A DNA stretch of 10,117 bases from Bordetella parapertussis. GTDB lineage: Bacteria > Pseudomonadota > Gammaproteobacteria > Burkholderiales > Burkholderiaceae_A. The translations under genes and the position numbers were made by a program. Below the pieces are notes generated by a model that had not been told where the DNA came from, made no database searches, and worked only from the letters and a program-made list of their open reading frames with translations. The stretch is taken from NCBI GenBank assembly GCA_945901825.1, contig CAMDMC010000042.1, forward strand, positions 1 to 10,117, written 5' to 3'. This document shows positions 5,980 through 10,117 of the stretch, piece by piece (within the stretch, counting starts at the first letter, position 1; each line of letters starts with the position of its first letter).

Positions 5980-6522
5980 ATGAACCCAATTATTACTTTT
6001 CGCCTCCCCTTTCTTTTTGCTGTCTTCGTGCTTCTTGGAATGGCTGGCCAGAGCCCTTTGGTTAAGGCAGCAAGTTTCTCTGCAGCCGGTATTGAAGTCC
6101 AAGCCCCCCAGGCCATGGCCACATCGGCAGGCCAGCCCAATGGCGCTATTTTTATTCAAGCCATCTCAAACAAGGCAGGCAAGCCCGACAGGCTAATTGC
6201 GGCGCGCTCCTCGGTTGCATCCTCCGTGGAGCTTCACAACATGACGATGGACGGCGCAGTAATGCGTATGCGTGAAATTGCAGGTATTGATCTGCCTGCC
6301 GGCGCAAAGCTGCTTATGCACCGCGGCAGCAAAGAGGGTTATCACCTTATGCTTATCGGGTTAAAGAAGCCGCTTGAGGCGGGGCAGGTTGTTCCTGTCA
6401 CCCTTATCTTTGAGAAGGCTGGTGAGCTTGAGGTGAAGGCCTCGGTGGTGGATATGCGGGCCAAGGACCACGGTGGGCACCATGGCGGGCACCATGGCAG
6501 CTCGGGCATGCACAAGCACTAA
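5980..6522 (+). CDS. Periplasmic copper chaperone, PCu(A)C family, with His-rich tail
   Basis: PCu(A)C/DUF461 protein, 180 residues from ATG 5980. The family binds Cu(I) in the periplasm and helps load the CuA or CuB centre of cytochrome oxidases. Residues 1-30 are a signal peptide with a long hydrophobic core and probable cleavage after VKA. Candidate ligands follow the H-x10-M...H-x-M pattern: H86, M97, H122 and M124. The gap between M97 and H122 is 24 residues rather than the usual 21. Extra methionines (M88, M90, M95) crowd the site. The last 17 residues hold seven histidines with GHH repeats and end HKH, an added metal-binding tail. GGGAG (5965-5969) serves either GTG 5977 (7 bases) or ATG 5980 (10 bases); the start is ambiguous by one codon. 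No senC/scoI or oxidase gene adjoins it. fadH starts 12 bp after its stop. Confidence 0.9.
   Translation: MNPIITFRLPFLFAVFVLLGMAGQSPLVKAASFSAAGIEVQAPQAMATSAGQPNGAIFIQAISNKAGKPDRLIAARSSVASSVELHNMTMDGAVMRMREIAGIDLPAGAKLLMHRGSKEGYHLMLIGLKKPLEAGQVVPVTLIFEKAGELEVKASVVDMRAKDHGGHHGGHHGSSGMHKH
6475..6498 (+). repeat. Exact 12-bp in-frame tandem repeat encoding the His-rich tail
   Basis: GGGCACCATGGC occurs twice without interruption (6475-6486 and 6487-6498). The phase is kept, so each copy adds one Gly-His-His-Gly unit to the copper chaperone. This suggests slippage-driven expansion of the metal-binding tail. Confidence 0.8.
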
Positions 6523-6534
6523 AAGGCAGATCGA

Positions 6535-8589
6535 GTGAACGAACCTCGTCGTTCTCTCTTCGACCCGCTTGCGCTTGGTCATGTCACCCTTAAGAACCGC
6601 GTTCTTATGGGGTCGATGCATACGGGGCTTGAGGACGGCAAAGACCTTCACGAGCTCGCGGCGTATTTTCGTGAACGTGCCGAGGGTGGGGTAGGGCTCA
6701 TTGTGACCGGAGGCTTTGCGCCCAATCGAGTGGGCTGGGTGAAACCCTTTACAGGCATGATGCGTTCGCGCAGCGATGTGCAAAGGCATAAGGTGGTGAC
6801 CCAGCAGGTGCATGAGGCAGGCGGCCGCATTGCAATGCAGATTCTGCATGCCGGTCGGTACGCCTACCATCCCTTTGCGGTTGCGCCGAGCCGTATTAAG
6901 GCGCCCATCTCGCCTTTTAAGCCTTGGGCCCTATCGTCGCGGGGCGTCGAGGGGCAAATTGCTGACTTTGTGCTTTCGGCCCAAAGGGCTCAGGAGGCAG
7001 GCTACGACGGCGTCGAAATTATGGGCTCCGAGGGTTATTTTATTAACGAGTTCCTGGTGCAGGCCACCAACCATCGTCGTGACCAGTGGGGTGGGTCTTA
7101 CGAGAATCGCATGCGCCTTCCGCTTGAAATTGTGGCGCGCACACGCAAGGCCGTGGGGCCTCAGTTCCTAATCATTTTTAGACTCTCCATGCTCGACCTC
7201 ATTCCGCAGGGCAGCTCTTGGGAAGAGGTTGTGCAGCTTGCCAAGGCCGTAGCAGTTGCGGGGGCCGATCTTCTTAACACCGGCATTGGCTGGCATGAGG
7301 CGCGTATTCCCACCATTGCCACAAGCGTGCCGCGTGCGGCCTTTGCCGAGGTCACAAAGACGATGCGTGACAGGCTACGAGCCGAGGGTGTGTCGATTCC
7401 GCTTATTGCCACTAACCGTATCAATACGCCCGAGCTTGCCAATGACTTAATTGAGAAGGGTTACGCGGACATGGTCTCCATGGCGCGGCCTTTTCTTGCA
7501 GACCCCGATTTTGTTCGCAAGGCGCAACAGGGTCGCAGCCAGGAAATCAATACCTGCATTGCCTGCAATCAGGCCTGCCTCGATCATGTCTTTGAAGGCA
7601 AGCCCGCCTCCTGTCTTGTAAACCCACGCGCCTGTGCCGAGACGAAGCTTGTCTACAGGCCAAGCGCCACTCGGCGACGTGTTGCGGTGGTAGGTGCAGG
7701 CCCCGCGGGTTTTACAGCGGCAAGCGTGCTCGCTCAGCGAGGCCACCGGGTTAGTCTTTTCGATCGCCAGTCGGAAATCGGCGGTCAGCTGAACATGGCC
7801 AAGCGCATTCCTGGCAAAGACGAGTTCTTTGAAATGCTTCGTTACAACGCTGTTCAGCTTGGCCTTGCCAAGGTGGAGCTTCATCTCAATACCCAGGCTA
7901 CAGCCAGCATGCTTGCGGAGTTCGATGAGATTGTTCTTGCGGTCGGCGTTCTACCCCGTGACCCCAAAATTCCAGGCCAGGACGATCCTCGGGTGCTGAG
8001 TTACCTTGATGTCTTGCAGGCCCGCGCCTCGGTGGGCTCTAAGGTTCTTATTCTTGGTGCAGGGGGTATTGGCTTTGATGTGGCCCAATACCTCTGCGAT
8101 GCCCCCGATGCGCAGCCCGTACATTTGCAGGCATGGCAAGCGGAGTGGGGTGTTGCCGACCCAAGAAGCCATCAGGCAGGCCTTGCCCCGGCCGGACCAA
8201 AGCCAACGCCTGCGGCGCGGGACATCACCCTATTGCAGCGCAGCCCCGGCAAACCTGGCGAGGGTCTTGGCAAAACCACGGGCTGGATTCATCGCACCAG
8301 CCTTCGTCAACGGGGGGTTCGTATGCGCTCGGGTGTAAGTTACCTGCGCATTACGCCTGAAGGCTTATGGGTCTCAACATCCAAGCAAGGCTCAGGGCCA
8401 CAGAAAGACGAATGCCTTGGTTTTGACTCTCTGGTGCTCTGCACCGGGCAGACATCGAACAGCCTGCTTGCCGAGGAACTAAAGGCCGCAGGCCGAAGCT
8501 TTCATGCCGTTGGGGGCTGCCGAGATGCCAAAGCGCTTGATGCCAAGCGCGCCATTCGTGAGGCCGCGCAGCTTGCTGCCCGCCTTTAA
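6535..8589 (+). CDS. fadH: 2,4-dienoyl-CoA reductase (NADPH), FadH
   Basis: 684-residue iron-sulfur flavoenzyme (E. coli FadH, about 672) that reduces 2,4-dienoyl-CoA with NADPH. This lets beta-oxidation pass cis double bonds at even positions; cytosolic. Residues 1-335 are the FMN-binding Old Yellow Enzyme-type barrel, with SEGYFINEF (catalytic Y168) and GWHEARIPT (H254), matching E. coli Y166 and H252. The [4Fe-4S] ligands C341, C344, C348 and C360 fit C-x2-C-x3-C-x11-C exactly. The FAD domain opens with VVGAGPAGF (386-393) and the NADPH domain with LILGAGGIGFD (506-515). KTTGWIHRTSL (580-590) and the C-terminal VGGCRDAKALDAKRAI are typical of FadH rather than of trimethylamine or enoate relatives. 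The GTG start at 6535 has AAAGG about 8 bases upstream and begins 12 bp after the copper chaperone stop, so translation is probably coupled. Confidence 0.96.
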   Translation: MNEPRRSLFDPLALGHVTLKNRVLMGSMHTGLEDGKDLHELAAYFRERAEGGVGLIVTGGFAPNRVGWVKPFTGMMRSRSDVQRHKVVTQQVHEAGGRIAMQILHAGRYAYHPFAVAPSRIKAPISPFKPWALSSRGVEGQIADFVLSAQRAQEAGYDGVEIMGSEGYFINEFLVQATNHRRDQWGGSYENRMRLPLEIVARTRKAVGPQFLIIFRLSMLDLIPQGSSWEEVVQLAKAVAVAGADLLNTGIGWHEARIPTIATSVPRAAFAEVTKTMRDRLRAEGVSIPLIATNRINTPELANDLIEKGYADMVSMARPFLADPDFVRKAQQGRSQEINTCIACNQACLDHVFEGKPASCLVNPRACAETKLVYRPSATRRRVAVVGAGPAGFTAASVLAQRGHRVSLFDRQSEIGGQLNMAKRIPGKDEFFEMLRYNAVQLGLAKVELHLNTQATASMLAEFDEIVLAVGVLPRDPKIPGQDDPRVLSYLDVLQARASVGSKVLILGAGGIGFDVAQYLCDAPDAQPVHLQAWQAEWGVADPRSHQAGLAPAGPKPTPAARDITLLQRSPGKPGEGLGKTTGWIHRTSLRQRGVRMRSGVSYLRITPEGLWVSTSKQGSGPQKDECLGFDSLVLCTGQTSNSLLAEELKAAGRSFHAVGGCRDAKALDAKRAIREAAQLAARL

Positions 8590-9962
8590 ATAAGCACCTT
8601 GCCCGGGTTCAGAATACCCAGAGGATCCCAGGCGTGTTTTAGGCTTCGCATCAGTTCCAGCGCAGGTTCTCCAAGCTCATCGCGCAGCAACTCCATTTTG
8701 TGTCGGCCAATACCATGCTCGCCGGTGCAGGTTCCTTCAACAGAAATTGCGCGCTCGACCAGTCGATGGTTCAGTCGCTCGGCCTCTTGCATCTCGGCGG
8801 GCGAGGCGGGGTCCACCAGGATGAGGCAGTGAAAATTGCCATCACCAACATGCCCAAACACGGGGGCCTGCAGAGAGGACTGGCTTAAGTCTTCCAGGGT
8901 TTCTTGAATGCACCGAGACAGAGAAGAAAGCGGCACACAGACGTCGGTGGTCACCGCGCGGCAGCCGGGACGCAGCTGCAGGCAGGCAAAGTAGGCATGG
9001 TGTCGGGCCATCCAGAGTCGATTGCGGTCCTCGGTCTGGTGCGCCCATTCAAAGTCTTCGCCACCGAAGTCTTTGGCCAGGGCCTGCACGGTTTCGGACT
9101 GCTCCTTCACCGACTGAGGGCTTCCGTGAAACTCAAGAAAGAGCATCGGCTGCTCGCGAAGGCTTGTTTTGCTGTGTTGATTAATGGCCCGAATGGTGAG
9201 CCCATCAAGCATCTCTGCGCGGGCAATGGGCACACCCATTTGAATGGTCTGAATGACGGTGTTAACGGCGTCTTCAACCCGAGCAAACGAGCAGACGGCT
9301 GCGGCAATGGCCTCGGGCTGAGGGTAGAGCCTTACTGTGACTTCAGTAATGATGCCAAGGGTGCCTTCACTGCCTACAAAAATACGCGTGAGGTCATAGC
9401 CTGCTGAGGACTTCCTTGCCCGCTGAGCGGTTTTAATAATCTCGCCCTGGGCAGTGACAACGGTAAGGTTCACCACGTTCTCGCGCATGGTGCCGTAACG
9501 CACAGCATTGGTTCCCGAGGCGCGCGTGGCCGACATCCCACCCAGGGTCGCGTCTGCTCCCGGGTCGATGGGAAAGAAAAGGCCCGTGTGGCGAATTTCG
9601 TTGTTGAGCTGGTTACGGGTCACCCCTGCCTGCACCGTTGCCATAAGGTCTTCTTCGGCCACCGAGAGAATCTGGTTCATGCGGCTAAGGTCAAGGCTAA
9701 TGCCGCCCTCAAAGGCCAGAATGTGGCCTTCAAGCGAGGAACCCGCTCCAAAGGCAATGACCGGCACCTTAAAGGCCTTGCATTGTTGAATCAGGAACTG
9801 AACGTCCGGCGTGGACTCGGCAAAGACAACCGCGTCGGGCGGGGTCATGGGGTAGGCCGACTCGTCACGGCCGTGCTGATCGCGCACGGCCTGGGCCACA
9901 GAGAAGCGCGCGCCAAAATGGCCCTGAAGGATCTCAATGAGTCCCTGATCTAATTTGGTCAT
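8586..9962 (-). CDS. FAD-linked D-lactate dehydrogenase / glycolate oxidase-type (D-2-hydroxyacid) dehydrogenase
   Basis: 458-residue flavoenzyme of the VAO/PCMH family, oxidising a D-2-hydroxyacid and passing electrons to cytochrome or quinone. It most resembles cytochrome-type D-lactate dehydrogenase and GlcD. The FAD-binding half shows FGAGSSLEGH (71-80), PGADATLGGM (134-143) with ATRASGTNAVRYG following, and GSEGTLGIITEV (198-209). The C-terminal half has the metal/substrate motif GHVGDGNFH (H371, H378) and CTGEHGIG (E415, H416), ending ILNPGKVL. There is no signal peptide or Fe-S domain, so it is not the fused GlcD-GlcF form, and no glcE/glcF is adjacent. ATG 9962 has AAGGGG five bases upstream, a strong site. 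D-lactate is the likeliest substrate; glycolate or D-2-hydroxyglutarate cannot be excluded. It is convergent with fadH and divergent from the aldehyde dehydrogenase gene. Confidence 0.92.
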   Translation of the reverse strand: MTKLDQGLIEILQGHFGARFSVAQAVRDQHGRDESAYPMTPPDAVVFAESTPDVQFLIQQCKAFKVPVIAFGAGSSLEGHILAFEGGISLDLSRMNQILSVAEEDLMATVQAGVTRNQLNNEIRHTGLFFPIDPGADATLGGMSATRASGTNAVRYGTMRENVVNLTVVTAQGEIIKTAQRARKSSAGYDLTRIFVGSEGTLGIITEVTVRLYPQPEAIAAAVCSFARVEDAVNTVIQTIQMGVPIARAEMLDGLTIRAINQHSKTSLREQPMLFLEFHGSPQSVKEQSETVQALAKDFGGEDFEWAHQTEDRNRLWMARHHAYFACLQLRPGCRAVTTDVCVPLSSLSRCIQETLEDLSQSSLQAPVFGHVGDGNFHCLILVDPASPAEMQEAERLNHRLVERAISVEGTCTGEHGIGRHKMELLRDELGEPALELMRSLKHAWDPLGILNPGKVLI

Positions 9963-10020
9963 AATGACCCCTTAAACAGTTTTAGCTAACCAATTCACTT
10001 CGAAGAATAGGCATGGTCGC
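9963..10020. promoter_or_regulatory. Divergent promoter region between the D-hydroxyacid dehydrogenase and aldehyde dehydrogenase genes
   Basis: Both genes must be read outward from this 58-bp AT-rich gap. It contains two perfect 8-bp palindromes, TTAGCTAA (9982-9989) and CTTCGAAG (9998-10005). Either could be a half of a regulator site, but neither matches an operator I know. The AAGGGG ribosome site of the leftward gene lies at 9968-9973. No clear paired -35/-10 set stands out. Confidence 0.35.
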
Positions 10021-10117
10021 ATGAAGGTAATCCAACATTGGGTCGATAACAAGCACTGGGCGGGAAGTTCAAGCCGCAGCACCGACGTCTACAACCCGGC
10101 GCTCGGCGCCAAAACAG
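10021..10117 (+). CDS. mmsA: Probable CoA-acylating methylmalonate-semialdehyde dehydrogenase, N-terminus (3' partial)
   Basis: Only the first 32 codons lie in the window. The reading IQHWVDNKHWAGSSSRSTD, followed by VYNPALGAKT, matches the characteristic start of MmsA/IolA-type aldehyde dehydrogenases (HWING...G.SGR...VYNPA.G). In this family the enzyme converts (methyl)malonate semialdehyde to propionyl- or acetyl-CoA in valine, beta-alanine or inositol breakdown. Catalytic residues are beyond the window edge, so another aldehyde dehydrogenase subfamily remains possible. An AGG (10009-10011) nine bases upstream is a weak ribosome site. The ATG at 10013 is out of frame. The gene runs divergently from the D-hydroxyacid dehydrogenase. 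Confidence 0.75.
   Translation, partial: MKVIQHWVDNKHWAGSSSRSTDVYNPALGAKT

Noticed and set aside
8904..9407. 167-codon plus-strand frame within the D-hydroxyacid dehydrogenase gene
   Set aside because: It is antisense to a full-length, motif-complete flavoenzyme and shows no independent signals.

Overview
The window looks like ordinary chromosomal DNA from a betaproteobacterium, probably Burkholderiales-like, of moderately high GC. This rests on the flavour of the ApaG, RmuC, FadH and Mrp proteins and on the mix of housekeeping genes; no rRNA or other taxonomic marker is present. No tRNA, rRNA, CRISPR array, insertion sequence, transposase, phage gene or defence gene was recognised. Ten protein genes are supported, two of them cut by the window edges.

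Layout, left to right. Positions 1-879 (+) hold a serine/threonine dehydratase or serine racemase type PLP enzyme lacking its N-terminus. A 21-bp tandem repeat runs through its stop codon. Next are rmuC (-, 991-2190) and, divergently, apaG (+, 2233-2655). A ten-helix DMT/EamA permease (-, 2603-3523) overlaps the end of apaG by 53 bp. Positions 3524-4088 are the least ordinary part. They hold a small orphan ORF with a good ribosome binding site (3705-3935) and a 110-bp non-coding element made of two 30-bp direct repeats exactly 80 bp apart, enclosing a 41-bp near-perfect palindrome. After it, on the + strand, come mobA (4089-4739), the Fe-S carrier ATPase mrp/apbC (4840-5928), a periplasmic copper chaperone of the PCu(A)C family with a His-rich tail (about 5980-6522) and the 2,4-dienoyl-CoA reductase fadH (6535-8589). 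A D-lactate dehydrogenase/glycolate oxidase-like flavoenzyme (-, 8586-9962) converges on fadH, with the two stop codons overlapping. The first 32 codons of a probable CoA-acylating methylmalonate-semialdehyde dehydrogenase start at 10021 (+).

The genes serve separate housekeeping tasks: amino-acid deamination, DNA maintenance, molybdenum cofactor nucleotide attachment, Fe-S cluster delivery, copper handling, unsaturated fatty acid beta-oxidation and D-hydroxyacid oxidation. Two links are plausible but inferred. Mrp could supply the [4Fe-4S] cluster of the nearby FadH. FadH, the D-hydroxyacid dehydrogenase and the aldehyde dehydrogenase form a loose block of organic-acid and fatty-acid catabolism. 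I see no convincing new multi-gene system. The element at 3908-4017 is the observation most worth following up.
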